Below are positions 1 to 11,368 of a stretch of DNA of 64,000 nucleotides, piece after piece. The stretch is taken from positions 154,783,705 through 154,847,704 of the forward strand of contig CM053034.1 of NCBI GenBank assembly GCA_028564925.1, given 5' to 3'. Position numbers and translations under genes: made by a program. Source of the DNA: Lithobates sylvaticus (lineage: Eukaryota > Chordata > Amphibia > Anura > Ranidae). The notes beneath the pieces were generated by a model. That model searched no databases and was not told where the DNA came from. It worked only from the letters and a program-made list of their open reading frames with translations. Numbering within the stretch: position 1 is the stretch's first letter; each line of letters opens with the position of its first letter.

Positions 1-410
1 AGTAACCTCAACACAGTGATGTCTCCAAGCCAGCTCAGTAGCACCATTTCCTGAAGCCATCTCCAAGTCAGCAGTCAACAAGCAAGATGTCCTCTAGCAG
101 CATTACCCTATTTCTGATGCCATGCCAAAGTCAACATACACCAAGTAAGATGCAACACAGCTGTCCTCTAGCAACAGTGTCCCATTCCTGGTGCAATCCC
201 CTGGTGAACGTTCACCAAGCAAGATTCAACACAGAGCTGTCCTCCAGCAACAGTGTCCCATTCCTGATGCTATCTCCTGGTGAACGTTCACCAAGCAAGA
301 TTCAACACAGAGCTGCCCTATAGCAACAGTGTCCCCTTCCTGATGCTATCCCCTGGTGAAATTTCACCAAGCAAGATGTAACAAAGATGTCCTCCAGAAG
401 TTGACAACAG
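1..410. repeat. Minisatellite, unit about 76 bp, ~5 copies
   Basis: Degenerate tandem repeat that probably continues left of the window. The landmark AGCAACAGTGTCCCATTCCT recurs at about 170, 246 and 322, a spacing of 76 bases, with a more diverged copy at about 97 (74 bases earlier) and decaying units at both edges. The 78-codon open frame across it (87-323) simply reflects the repeat. Confidence 0.8.
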
Positions 411-1244
411 GGAGCCTTTGTTTGAGTTAAGCATGCCACATTTTCTAAAACTAAGCCCACATATGTTTTCGTGCCTTAAAGTCTTGTTGTGTTAATAATT
501 TTATATCCTTTCAAAATAAATAATTAAAAAAAAAGTATTTCCTTTTTTCCCTTGAAGGGTGATCCCCCAAACACAAATAGCATCACCAGATCAACAGGCG
601 GCAAGCCGAACACAACACAGGAAACAATCCTTTGTCATCTAACAGTGTTGAAGCCTAGTCTGCTACTTCACTTCTACGCATGTATTTTGCAAAGGCATTT
701 CATGTAATAGTATTTTGTGCGACCAATAGGTTGTGACCAATAGGATTATAGGCTACCAAAAAGGATTGCATACAGCGGTATCAGCTCCTGGTCAGCAAAA
801 ATTATGCCTGCAAAAACATTCTACTGCTTCAAACTCTGCACATTCTGCAAGGTCAAGTGTGTATTTCAGTCACCAAACAGGCATGATTAGAGGTGGTTAT
901 TAGGTGGTAGTGACACAGGGAGACATGAGAGTGTGACCCATTCTGAAAGTAACTAATCTACTTCATTTTCAGATATGTTTCCAACAACTGTAGTAACTAT
1001 TATTGTGCAGGCATGCCTTATTCAAGCACTGCATCTGCCAGATCTGTAATATCTTGCTTTGTTATGTCTTCCTCACCTGCAGAGTCAGATGCTACTAATA
1101 TTTTGCTTTGACATAGAGTCTACTTTGTCCTCTGCCTGGTAATTGAGCAATTTATAGAAAATGCTTTTCATTTAATGTAGAAACACAGCAATTGTATTTC
1201 TCTACTTTCCTGTCATTACTGTTTACAAAGCTGAAGAAGTACAT
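411..1244. other. No recognised feature
   Basis: AT-rich, non-repetitive to the eye apart from short A-runs near 525. I see no coding signal, terminal inverted repeat or tandem structure. Confidence 0.5.
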
Positions 1245-1946
1245 GTGTCAGGAAAGAATTCCAAGAAGACCTGGCATGCTATCCAGCCACAGCATGCAGA
1301 GGAGGTGGTGTGGACTGGCTTACTAAACCTTTCTCATCCTCTGTCACAAAAGACAAGTGTACAGTCCCCTGTAGTTGCCAGAGTGGATAAACCTGCCTCC
1401 TTGTCCACATCTATTCCTGCCATAGCCCCAACATTAGCCATGGATGAGTCAGCTGAGTTATTTGACCACAGCGTCAGCCACTTGCTCCTTGATGGTGCCC
1501 AGCCATTACTGGATTAAGATGTTGGTTCTGAGGTTGAGGATGACAGCAACATGAGCCTAGAGAGAGGGAGGAAAACTGATAGACAAATTGGCATTCATGT
1601 TCCCCAAGCCGCAGCGTATTGCCAAGTTGTCTCCAGTGGTAATGAGGAAGATGGAGGAGATGGAGATGATGACGATGATGATGAGGTCACTGATGAGACT
1701 TAAGTGGCAGATAGAGCAGAGGAGGAAACTGAAGGTGAGGCGGCACAACCCCAAGGAGGCCGCCATCAAGAAAGAGTAGGGAGCAGCTACCCTATTCCAT
1801 CACATTCTGCTATTATCTCCTGGCCCACTCCCCAAAGCTCAGCTGTCTGGGCCTTTTTCAGCACATCTGCAGCAGATTGCACTGTTGCTATCTGCAAACT
1901 GTGTCTCAGGCACATCAAATGTGGCAAAAACACCAACCATATGCAT
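1245..1946 (+). pseudogene. hAT transposase N-terminus with BED zinc finger (relic)
   Basis: One frame can be followed from 1245 to about 1943 with two in-frame TAA stops (1515-1517 and 1701-1703). The middle is very acidic (a run of six Asp near 1671-1690). It ends in a sequence resembling a BED finger at 1839-1943: an SAVWAFF start, a Cys-x2-Cys pair (KLCLR context), then IKCGKNTNHM. BED fingers of this form sit at the N-terminus of hAT transposases and ZBED proteins and bind the transposon ends. Homology stops where a local tandem duplication begins (1936), so the second half of the finger and all of the catalytic RNase H-like and dimerisation regions are missing. A hAT-type terminal arm follows at 2290-2688 and probably belongs to the same element. 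A decayed host ZBED gene is less likely because of that arm. Confidence 0.65.
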
Positions 1947-2170
1947 ATCATTGCAATTTTTTTTTGCCTTTATCAAGAGCACCTCTATAGGGTTAGGGTG
2001 GGAAAGCGCCCCCGACACCCAAAGTGTAATTTTTCTGCACCTGTTTGACAGGTGCATATCATTGCAATTTTTTACAGCAAGGCCAATTCTTGCTTTCATC
2101 AAGAGTACCTCTATAGGGTTACAGTGGGAAGGCACCACCGACACCCAAAGACCAATTTTTACGCACCCGT
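1936..2170. repeat. Tandem duplication, two units of ~113 bp
   Basis: Two adjacent copies start with GCATATCATTGCAATTTTTT (about 1940 and 2053). They share the later landmarks ACCTCTATAGGGTTA and CGACACCCAAAG. The copies differ by small indels and substitutions, so the duplication is not recent. Confidence 0.8.
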
Positions 2171-2289
2171 TACTTCTATACAAAGTCAAAGTGACACCAG
2201 AATGTATCCAAAAAATCTCTACTCTTGTTCCCAGTGCACTACATTGTGGCCTCATCATACACACTGGCTCCTCAGCTGTTGCTGAGCAT

Positions 2290-2688
2290 GCAGGGAAAAT
2301 GTCATATTTTTGGGCTTTATAAATGCAATTATTGCTGCAGCAGATTCTAGACATGGTACAGCTCTGCCATTTTACAGGTACAGTATGGGGACTATGGGGG
2401 CCCCCAGGCACTATATTGGAATTAATTTTTCATTTTTAGGCTTTCACTTTAAAAAATCACTGCTCATTTAAAAAAAAAAATTTTTATTGATACATGTCCC
2501 CCAGGGCAGGACCCGGACCCCTATAACCATTGTATGCCCAATTACTTGCATACAAGCCTTCAAAATGGGTACTTTTTTGACGTTCGGGTCCCATTGACTT
2601 TAATGGGGTTCGTTATTTGGGTCTGAACTTTGGTGGTGTTATGAAGTTCTGGTGCGAACCGAACAGGAGTCTGTTCAGCCCATCCCTA
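2290..2688. mobile_element. Terminal arm of a long-TIR hAT element
   Basis: Ends in CAGCCCATCCCTA, the complement of a hAT-type TAGGGATGGG terminus. The segment (TTCACTTTAAAAAATCACTG, then GATACATGTCCCC, GGGCAGGACC, TTGCATACAAGCCTT) is homologous to the right arm of the fold-back element ending at 42477. No matching left arm is visible upstream. With the BED finger at 1839-1943 it suggests one degraded hAT from somewhere before 1245 to 2688. Confidence 0.65.
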
Positions 2689-3237
2689 GGCCCAATGGAG
2701 GCACCTCAGTGGGCAAATCTGAGTCTGCATGTGTCAGGGAACATAAGGAATCTGCACAAAAACAAGCATTGGCAAATACATATTTATCTGCAGAAAACAG
2801 GGTAGATACTGGAACTCATAGATTCATTTTCAAATATAACTACACTATTAGAGCAATTTGTCACAAACTCAAGCAGTACCCTTCAGGAGCATTCTGGTTA
2901 ATGGTTCAACTGAAAGCCATTTACCTAAGAAAAGGCTCACAAGAAAAAAAGAAAATGCCTGGAAAAATTGTCAGAGGCTGAACCCCTTTCTAAGTTGTTG
3001 GAATGCTTTCAACTTCAAAGCATATAAACGGAGCATACTGGCATAGTGCATATCTTCTTTAAATGAAATGAAAACTATATGTACAGTAGCATATATAAAA
3101 AGGCACCATGAAATCAGGAATTTAATAGAAATTAATAAAAAGTACTACATGCACACATTGGAATCCTCGTACGGTAGCATACAAATGTGGCTCCATGAAA
3201 ACAGGAAACAGGAAACACAGGTAGTAAATTATTAAAA
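2689..3237. other. No recognised feature
   Basis: AT-rich sequence. Open frames such as 2652-2981 show no family features. I see no clear repeat boundaries. Confidence 0.4.
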
Positions 3238-4208
3238 CAACTATATTTTTTTAAATTGTGCAGGTGCGCTTCACATAAATATAAACGATCAAACAAAAAA
3301 TTATAACAATATTAATGCCAAAAACGATCCAAAAATTATATAGACAACCAGTTTTTTAAAGTATTCATGAGGTACACATCAATGTGCAATCAGTGCATAT
3401 GTGACTTGCAACTCTGAAAGCTGCAATAAATGTGAACACAAAATATTTCATATATCCAAACAACAATGTGATAAGCATGTGCCAATTTCAAACAAACAAA
3501 AAAAGTATATTGCATGCAGAACATATGTCTATAAAGGTGCCAGGTCCATGGGGATACATCTAAACAGTATGCAAAGCAAATGTACTACCACCTTGAACAC
3601 ATTCAGCCTCTTACCAGAAGGTGTTGATTTCTTTTCGCATCAGAGATCAAAAACGCTTAAAGTGTGTATGCCTTTAAAAGCCACCTATGGGTGCAAATGC
3701 GGTCCTCCGGAACTCCAGCCACCCCAGCAAGGGGTTAAAAACTTGTCACATATGAGATATTCAACCTCAGAAAAGAACAAGAGAAGCTGACAAAGGGGTT
3801 AATTTGCCTATTGTGCAGTTGCTCCAGAGCTTAGTAAATGAGGTAAAGGTTCAATTTGCAATGAATACCCAATCACATGCAAGGAAATTAAAAAAAAAAA
3901 AGGCATTTTTGCTTGCACATGATTGGATGATGGTAGTCAGCAGAGGTTCTGCTCATTTACTAAGCTCATATGCAAGTATGTAACTATGGAGTAACTGCAC
4001 TTGCGTAGTGCACAGTCTCTTTGCCTTTAGTAAATCAACCCCATAGCGTTACACCACCACACAAGTTTTATTTCGCAACTGCACAATAGGCTTACACTTA
4101 CACAATCCGGGAGACAGAAACGCACAAAGTAATATTATTAATATCATATTTTTTTGAGTTTGATCATTTATATTTGTGGGAAGCGCATCTGCACAATTTA
4201 AAATTATT
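3238..4208. mobile_element. Inverted-repeat element with a nested MITE
   Basis: About 80 bases at 3238-3320 (TTTTTTTAAATTGTGCAGGT, GCGCTTCACATAAATATAAA) recur inverted at 4125-4208. The loop holds another palindromic repeat at 3796-4042. I could not identify a target duplication or assign a superfamily. Confidence 0.6.
3796..4042. mobile_element. Palindromic MITE
   Basis: The left end GGGGTTAATTTGCC and the right end CTTTAGTAAATCAACCCC are imperfect inverted repeats. The internal pair GCTTAGTAAATGAG / CTCATTTACTAAGC is also inverted. The GGTTGATTTACTAAA end resembles that of the larger MITEs at 7537-8041 and 10928-11368. Confidence 0.6.
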
Positions 4209-4974
4209 TGCTAGTTCTTGTGAGCCAATTATCAGTGTGCTGCATCCTAAATTTACACTTTATGCAGAACATTATCTTATCACAATATTAAAACAACTAT
4301 ACCCTGTGGCACAGTAGTAATAATATAATCTATTTGGGGGTCAGTCCCTTATGGAGTGGTACTGCTGGGATTTTTTTCAGCCATATTCTTTACTAAATCC
4401 AGCCATACATGGATTGAAATTCTGCTGGTTCAGCAGGAACCGGTCGAATTCCGATGCATGTATTGGCACTGTGATTGTACAAAGGTAAATACATTTTTTT
4501 TTTTAAAAGGGTAATTTTATAAACTTTTTACAAAGATAAAATAAAGGCACAAATAGGAAGGCACACAGGTATACAGCAAGGAAAGCACTACAACACACAG
4601 TGCAGCACAATAAAAAAACTCAGTTCAGATGTCAAGTACATTTTCTATATATACCAATACTAGATATATACTAGAAGTATTTCTAGTATACAGAAAAAAA
4701 GAAAAGGGAGGGGGGGTAAAGAAAAAGGCCAAAACACAGAATTTCATATCTCAGTGGCAGTGAGTCTACACATAATGCCTCCATAGAACAGTCATAAAAA
4801 TAACAAATATTTCAGTCCTCTATATACCTGGATACCATGGACATCCAGCCTGACCAGATTTTTCCAGCTCCACAAGGTCTATGTCATTTTATACATTGGA
4901 AGAGCAGGGGGAGCTGATTCCTTCAATTTGCAAAAAAACTGACACTGATTAGGGGCACAGATATTAGTTACATA
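4209..4974. other. No clear feature; possible MITE end near 4395-4480
   Basis: Around 4395-4480 the words CCAGCCATACATGGATTGAA and GCTGGTTCAGCAGGAACC look like one end of a palindromic frog MITE, but I cannot find the partner. The remainder is AT-rich. Confidence 0.35.
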
Positions 4975-5022
4975 CATAGTTACATAGTAGGTGAGGTTGA
5001 AAAAAGACGCAAGTCCATCAAG
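4975..5022 (-). repeat. SINE-like dispersed repeat, partial
   Basis: Contains ACATAGTTACATAGTAGGTG, then AGGTTGAAAAAAGAC and CAAGTCCATCAAGTCCAACC. This is the reverse complement of the insert at 45267-45371, whose complete ends are defined there by a target duplication. It abuts the Tc1 fragment on its right. Confidence 0.6.
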
Positions 5023-5246
5023 TCCAACCTATGTGTGTGACACAAATGCGCTTCTGGAAGAATGGTCAAACATTCCCATAGACACACTCCTAAACCTTGT
5101 GGACAGTCTTCCCAGAAGAGTTGAAGCTGTTATAGCTGCAAAGGGTGGGCCAACTCAACATTGAACCCTACGGACTAAGACTGGGATGCCATTAAAGTTC
5201 ATTTGCGTGTAAAGGCAGGTGTCCCAATACTTTTGGTAATATACTG
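5023..5246 (+). mobile_element. Tc1/mariner 3' end, truncated
   Basis: Ends in CCAATACTTTTGGTAATATA-CTG followed by TA (5247-5248). This is the inverted complement of the Tc1 end at 27724. The 200 bases inside align with the minus-strand Tc1 relic at 27.7-28.6 kb, including CATTCCCATAGACACACTCC, which in that copy is interrupted by a hAT MITE, and CGGACTAAGACTGGG, which there is interrupted by a Harbinger MITE. This fragment is therefore the local empty-site control for both insertions. Confidence 0.85.
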
Positions 5247-5248
5247 TA

Positions 5249-6667
5249 CAACTTTGTGTTCACCGAGCACAAAAATGTATTAATCAGACAGGAGCATTTG
5301 CATTATATGAACATGATTCTGTTATACAACATAAATACAATGCACATGACTGTTATTTTGTGTTAATTTGTGGCATCAGAAATAAAGGCAATGTTGTTGA
5401 ATGAAGACTGTAGTTGTGTTGTGTTGAAACATGTGACAGGCTCATGAGTCGAAGTCCCAAAACTTAAGTTTCTCTGGTAGGCTCCCAGTCTGCCTCTGTA
5501 CTCTGAACTCTTTTACCGACCAAATTCTTTACAGACGACAAGTGCTCCGTACTAATGGGTATTAATGGGTATTGACCCAATACTAGTTTACCTACATCAT
5601 AAAACATCTGTCTATGGGATAGAAGTAATGGGGCAACAGGATTTTTCTTGATACCAACAAGGACATTACAACAGAATTAAAAACATGTAATATTTATTAC
5701 AAATATCATATAAGACAAGATTTTTATACAAAAGAGGCAAATAAGTAAAAATTCCCTCCTAATTGACTATATACTATTGACTTGTACTATAACCACAGTG
5801 ATGATGCCAACTCGCACCAAAATTATGTTTTTGCAAGATGAAAAGTCAAAATATAATTAGCCAGTTCTCTTCATGTCTTGCGTATTGCCTGCTTCTTCAG
5901 GAATACAATGAGGGAATACAATTCTGTAAAACAAAGAACAACATAGTGATAATAGCAAACCTTTATTGTATATACATAGTTCAGAAGAGAGGTTATAGAT
6001 ATACAATTGCTGGAAATATTGATTAATCAGGTACTCATCCACAGGTACCGGGTGCATTAAAATGGACACAAGCAGTACAGAGGCACCAGACCACTCCTCT
6101 CCGGGCAAGGATGGGGGCAGATATACAAGCCATGTGATATCTGTATATATACAGCATATGTGGTTGTCAACATCAAAGTTATTTGCGTAACAAAGCACCC
6201 ACAAACTTGCCACAAAGATGGATAACACTCAAGGGAAAGACATACATACCAGGCGAATCCCAATTACAGATTTAAAAAGAAGCGGGGCATCAGTAGGTAA
6301 ACACCACAGGCAGCATATTAAGCAGTATGTTAATCAATCCACTGCGGGGATTTCCATGCTGGCATTTCCAGCCAGATACATAATGCCTTTTGTCAGTTCT
6401 ACTGTATCTTGGCCGTTTTATATAGATTTGGCAGTATTTCATTATAGTTGAGAAAAAATCCTGGTGCCCCCTTACTTCTATCCCATAGACTACCACATTC
6501 TTTGTGTATTTCTGTCCATCCAGTCCTAAGATTTAGATACTTACAGGTCTTGACAAACCTCCAGAGCAACTGACTGGCTTCTTGTGGTGCTTCTCCCACC
6601 TCCAGTCCGAGCTTTGCAGGTATTTATAGTGCTTGGATTAAAAAAATGTATTAATGAATACAGAGCT
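5249..6667. other. No recognised feature
   Basis: Mostly unique-looking AT-rich DNA. A complement of AATAAA with nearby TATA-like words at about 5960-6430 could be a worn repeat on the minus strand, but no ends, coding homology or tandem pattern support a call. Confidence 0.35.
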
Positions 6668-7120
6668 GTATTAAAGTGATTGTAAATGCTAGTTGTTTTT
6701 ATTTTTTATTTATTGATTAAAAAAACAAGCATGTCATTCTTACCTGCTCTGTGTAATGGTTTTGCACAATGCAACTTTAATCCTCTTCTTCTCGGGTCCC
6801 ATGCTCCTGGCTCCTTTCCCCTGCTTGGTGCCCCCATAGGAAGCTACTTCCTATGGGGGCACTGGTGTGGGTTTGCGCCCACGCCCTGCTCAGTGTGTAT
6901 ATAAGAAAAAAAGAGTATGTCTCGGCCATGCCCCCTCGTCCTCCTCACTGGCTGTGATAGACAGCAGCAGAAGCCAAGGGCTGCTGTATCTTAGTCAATG
7001 AGGAGTGAAGGAGCTGAGAGAGCCTCTGCTTGGGCTCAGGTAATTATAAGGGGGTACTGGGGGGGGGGGGGGGGGTAGCTGCATGCAGAAGGTGAAAAGA
7101 ATGCATTATTAACATTCTGC
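6668..7120. mobile_element. TTAA-type MITE (family T), copy 1
   Basis: Starts TTAAAGTGATTGTAAA. The matching end of this family, TTTACAATCACTTTAA, is seen alone at 17030-17045. It carries the family's CAG|GTAA junction at 7037-7043 and a 17-base G run at 7059-7075. The TTAA ends suggest a piggyBac- or Kolobok-like mover. The right boundary is uncertain. Confidence 0.5.
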
Positions 7121-7536
7121 CTGTAAAAAACACTGAAACTTGTATTTGTCTTTTATATCTGCCTAGAGTTTAGCTTAAAAGTGGTGTGTTAAATGTAGCT
7201 CTGTCAACAAACAGTTATTTGTCAACCTGCCTGAGCTGCCAGCCTTCCATTTCTAACAATGCCAAGATATCTTCTGCATGCAATACACCCAAGGTTCCCC
7301 CTGAACATTATGGGTCCACCTACCAGCCCTTTTGTCATTACCATGTACTCAAGTGATGTACGGGCCAGCTAAAAGGAACCCAAGTATGCTGGGGAACCAG
7401 GCACCTGACACTCCTATAACTTCAGGATACAGAAGATTTTTTCGGACACCAAAAAATCAGATTCCAGAAATTATATATCTTTTTACAAGTGCTTTAGTGA
7501 TGTTTACCAAACATTTGGCGCTATACTGAATCTATA
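7121..7536. other. No recognised feature
   Basis: No homology, inverted repeats or tandem structure recognised. Confidence 0.4.
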
Positions 7537-8041
7537 GGGGTTGATTTACTAAGGGCTCTTTCACATGGACGGACCGTATGTCCGTTTTTCATCCATCCGT
7601 TTTCGGATGAAAAACGGACATACATGTATCCCTATGGGATAGCGGTCCGTGCCCGCTATGGTCCGTTTCTGCAGACGGAGGAAAACCCTATTTTTTCATC
7701 CGTCTGCAGAGCGGATCGGATGACGACGGACTCTACGGTCCCATAGGGGAGAGCGGCGCTCTGACAGGTCCGTCCCTGCGCTGTGTGCAGAGACGGACCT
7801 GTCATCTTCCTGCTCAGCGGAGATCGCGGCAATCCACGGGGCGGATCTGCACTGATCCGCCCCGTGTGAAAGAGCCCTAAGACTGGGGCGTGCAAAATCT
7901 GGTGCAGCTGTGCATGGTAGCCAATCAGCATCTAATTTCAGCTTGGACAATTATGATTTGACAAAAAAAAAATGGAAGCTGATTGGTTTCTCTGCAGAGC
8001 TGCACCAGATTTTGCACTCTCCGGTTTTAGTAAATCAACCT
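7537..8041. mobile_element. Palindromic MITE (family A), copy 1, interrupted
   Basis: The ends GGGGTTGATTTACTAA and TTTTAGTAAATCAACC are inverted repeats. The inverted symmetry continues inwards with GTGCAAAATCTGGTGCAGCT and its complement AGCTGCACCAGATTTTGCAC, and with the ATTGG blocks. A second MITE sits at 7553-7877 near the left end. Copy 2 is at 10928-11368. Confidence 0.8.
7553..7877. mobile_element. MITE nested in family A, TSD TAA (Harbinger-like)
   Basis: TIRs are GGGCTCTTTCACATGG and its counterpart CCGTGTGAAAGAGCCC. TAA flanks both sides (7550-7552 and 7878-7880). Inside are further palindromes: CATCCGTTTTCGGATGAAAAACGG at 7601-7618 and the GCGGATC arms at 7710 and 7841. TWA duplication and a GGG start fit PIF/Harbinger. 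Removing the insert restores the family A sequence (TTTACTAAGACTGG). Confidence 0.8.
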
Positions 8042-8809
8042 TATAGTATTTTAAATGTATCATAAATGATAATTGATTGATAAACATAGATACAATTATG
8101 CCTTGATTAGGATTTAGGTAAGCGCTGGTAGAATGCATTTAGCACTTTTTCTTTTTTTTTTTAACAGATAGGAGAACCCAATGTCAATCAGGAACTGTTC
8201 CGCTTGTAAAAAGCTCACCAGTGCATGAAAAGCGATCAAAATCTCTGCTCCAGTCGATATCCAAAGATTCTATTATTCCCTCGATGCCCATTTGCCTCTT
8301 GCAAAGCACAGAGAAGGTTAAGCAGGCTGTCAATCACAGCCAGCACATCAAAAACAGCTCTGCCCTTTCTGTACTGGTCATATGCCGCTGTTAGCAAATA
8401 TCAGAGGCCAGAAGGAGTGGTTAGAGATGGAGATGCTGTTAACTTTTGGGAAAAGGTCAATATCTGCATATCAATGACAGTGTTGTTTAGTCCTCTTAGA
8501 CTGATTATACATGATTTGTTTGTCAGTAAGCGAGCAGAATGAAAAAGACTAATAGATTCCCCATCCACAAAAATGAAGTGGATGTAAGAATTTCCCCCCT
8601 GCTGGGACATTGTATTCTGACAGCAGCAACCATCTCTGTCAGAATATACTAATCAGTGTGTAAGGGTAGGTGGGTGACACCCCCTCCATGCTTCCCTCTT
8701 CATTGGGCGCCAGGGTCACATAGGGGGCCTAATCCGGGGTTGCTTCTGCTGGGCTATAACTGTATTCCAGTTAACTCTCTTCATGTTAATGTACATCTTC
8801 ACTGTCACA
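8042..8809. other. No recognised feature
   Basis: AT-rich; no repeat ends or coding signals identified. The last 8 bases are the target duplication of the next element. Confidence 0.4.
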
Positions 8810-8990
8810 CAGTGTTAATTTTGACATCAAATTTTTATTTAGTTTTAGTCATAGTCTTTTGACTAAAATGCCATTTTGGTTTTAGTCGTATTTTAGTTAT
8901 CTGAATTGTTAAATTTTAGTAGTATTTTAGTCGACTAAATTAGTGTTCATTTCGTCTACAAAAATATTTTCATTGGCAAAATGAACACTG
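8810..8990. mobile_element. hAT MITE, 181 bp, perfect 8-bp TSD
   Basis: Starts CAGTGTTAATTTTG and ends CAAAATGAACACTG. It is flanked by CTGTCACA on both sides (8802-8809 and 8991-8998). CAGTG termini with an 8-bp duplication are diagnostic of the hAT superfamily. The interior is rich in TTTTAGT / GACTAAA words. Confidence 0.92.
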
Positions 8991-9590
8991 CTGTCACAGC
9001 TGCTTTTAGAAGGGGCATGCAGAGCCAAAGCCCTCTCCACCTGTCAAGCGTATCTCTGCTACCTCACTCCTAGTAACGGAGTTGGGCCCCTCCGCGTACC
9101 TAGCGCGGGCTCCATGCGTGCACTTACTGTACCTAACTCTTGCTCTACCGTACCTGGGCACAGGCTGGTGACCTCTGCACTGCAAGTCTGCTCCCTTTAC
9201 TATTGGAGATGGACATGGAGAGAGTGCCAACAACGACTCCACCCCCAGAGCACTGCGCCCCAAGCCCACCCAGTTGTGTGACAAAAGCTAATTATTATTC
9301 GCTATTGTCTTCCTGTTTTTCCTCTCGGCCAATCAGGAAGCGAGTCCTGAGAGCCGGCACCCACTTGGCCAAGAGGAAATGCGATCGAATTGGCCGCCCA
9401 GGAGAAGGAGGGAGGAGAGGAAGGGGAAGCCGCTGTGAAGCAACAGGAGGAGAAGACGCAGGGTAAAGCCATCGCCCACCCCCCGTAGGAAGCGCTGCCC
9501 ACGACCTAGATGGGGTAAGTGTGGGGCTGTTGACCGACCGATCGGGGATAGCCATAGGGATGTATGTTGGACACTGAGCATGCTACATAC
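8991..9590. other. CpG-rich stretch, no gene model
   Basis: From about 9050 to 9530 the CpG density is well above the surroundings (GCGATCGAATTGGCCGCC, CGACCGACCGATCGG). There is a GGGGTAAGT word at 9512. Frames here are short and shared by both strands, as expected for GC-rich DNA. It may be a young transposon interior, as elsewhere in this window, rather than a promoter island. Confidence 0.35.
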
Positions 9591-10927
9591 TTAAAGGGGG
9601 CCTTAAGTCCCTGGCTGTAAAAGGGCTATTGCTAAAATCTGACTGAGTGCTTTTTGTCAGATCTACAAACAGTGTGCCAGCTGGAGTTCTGCAAGCAAGC
9701 TAGTGCTGGAGGAAGTGAAGGACTGTATACAGAAGAAGTTGTCCCTGAAGTTGTTTGAAGTCAAGTGGGCATCCCATAATTTCCCATTCCCTATCCAAGT
9801 TCTAATCCCTAAATAAAACACAAAAACAAAGCGCTGGACTGCTCTCTGACTCTGGAGTGCCTGTGAAGATTCGGTATGCCTGGCTGTGCCGGGTGGGGCA
9901 TCCCATTCTACTTGCGGCTCCTTATGGGGTGTGCTATATTTATTTTTGTTACCATTCACACATAAAAAAATATTTAAAGCGTAACACTTTTGTTGAGAAA
10001 AAAACATTCCCCTCTAGGTGATCTATGTACATTGCAAGGATTATAACAACCTTTGTTGCGGATTCCTACCTTTTGTTATTCTGAAGAAATCCCTGTTTGT
10101 TCCTCTGTGCCTCTGCGATTAGTGGGTCTAATGGGAGTGGTTTCATAATTTTCTTTCAGCTGTGCACCTGCACAGCACTAATGAGGAAATCTGCTGGGCC
10201 TGTATCCCTTTAGACATGTTCCTACTCGGAGTATCTCATCAAAGTGAAACTTTTGTTGCAGGGGATGCCTGAAATCTGACTTGTATCTTAGGCAGTCATT
10301 TGGGAAAAATTGGTGAGCCAATCACACAAGCAGGAAATTATTTTTATGGGGGGGGGGGGGGGGTCAGTACACACTCTGAATATTACAGAGCTGCAGATTG
10401 CAAAAGAAAGGTAATTTTTTATAACATTCAATTACAACATGACTTGTGTCGCAATTGTATGTGCTATATTATTTTTTCTTTATGTGCTATTTTTTCCCCA
10501 CAAAAGTGGAGTTACCCTTTAAAAATTTCAGCTTAACTTTTTTAAAAATTTCTAGGTACTCCTCTTTATTTATGAATGAGCTGGAGAGCTGTGTTTGCAT
10601 AATTAACCCTGACTGTGCTGTGCAGACAGGTCTTCATTACAAATTGTAAGTAGGTTTAAGTACTGTCTGTCCTAACAAAGGGTTAAAGGTGTAGAAGCTA
10701 GGTTTCTTGTATTGTAAATTAATGAGGACAGAACTGGGACAGGCTCACCCTGACATTGTTTTAAAAAAAAAACCTGCAGTCAGCCATGATACCTCTTGCT
10801 GAGAAGCATCTAAAGTGTAAGAATACTTTTAAAAAAAGATAGGCATGGGAGCACATAGCAAACATATGGTGGGGTTTTTGAAAATGTAACTGCAAAAATT
10901 GGAAATACACTTTACGTGGACACAGTG
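9591..10927. other. No clear feature; 16-base G run at 10348-10363
   Basis: Contains one long G homopolymer and a word pair AAAGTGGAGTTACCC / CTTTAAAAA near 10505 reminiscent of TTAA-type element ends. No complete element can be delimited. Confidence 0.35.
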
Positions 10928-11368
10928 GTGGAGCTAAATCTGGAGAGTGCAAAATCTGGTGCAGCTCTGCATAGAAACCAATTAGCTTCCAGGTTTTAGT
11001 TCCTGTTCACATGCGATTTGACATGTCAAATCGCATGCTAAATCGCACCCTATTGCCGGCAATGGCACTGTCCCTGTCAACGCTGCGGCACCAATTTGTA
11101 AAAGTAGTTCCTGCACTACTTCTGGCGACTTCGGGGACAATTTTAATAGACATCTGTGCATGAACCCGCACAGATATCTTTCAAATCGCCCCCGAACTCG
11201 CACTAAAATGCAGGTTTGAAATTGTGCAAGTTCAGCTGATTTCAAACCCACGTTCAGTGTGAACAAGGGCTTATTGTCCAAGCTTGATTGAACAAGCTGA
11301 AGTTAGAAGCTAATTGGCCACCACATCTGCACAAGATTCTGAGCTCCAGTTTTAGAAAATCCCCCCCT
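10928..11368. mobile_element. Palindromic MITE (family A), copy 2, interrupted
   Basis: The left arm (CTGGAGAGTGCAAAATCTGG, TGCAGCTCTGCATAGAAACC) and the right arm (AAGCTAATTGGCCACC, AGCTCCAGTTTTAGAAAAT) match family A copy 1 at 7537-8041. A different MITE is inserted at 10999-11270. Confidence 0.75.
10999..11270. mobile_element. MITE nested in family A, TSD TTA (Harbinger-like)
   Basis: Left end GTTCCTGTTCACATGCG, right end GTGTGAACAAGGGC, duplication TTA on both sides (10996-10998 and 11271-11273). The centre is CpG-containing and palindromic (ATTTGACATGTCAAAT near 11019). TWA duplication supports PIF/Harbinger; the family differs from the insert at 7553. Confidence 0.75.

Noticed and set aside
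5930-6620. LTR on the minus strand
   Set aside because: Only a polyadenylation-like word and TATA-like words; no ends or target duplication.
9050-9530. CpG-island promoter
   Set aside because: Several transposons in the window are just as CpG-rich and no exon or transcription start follows.
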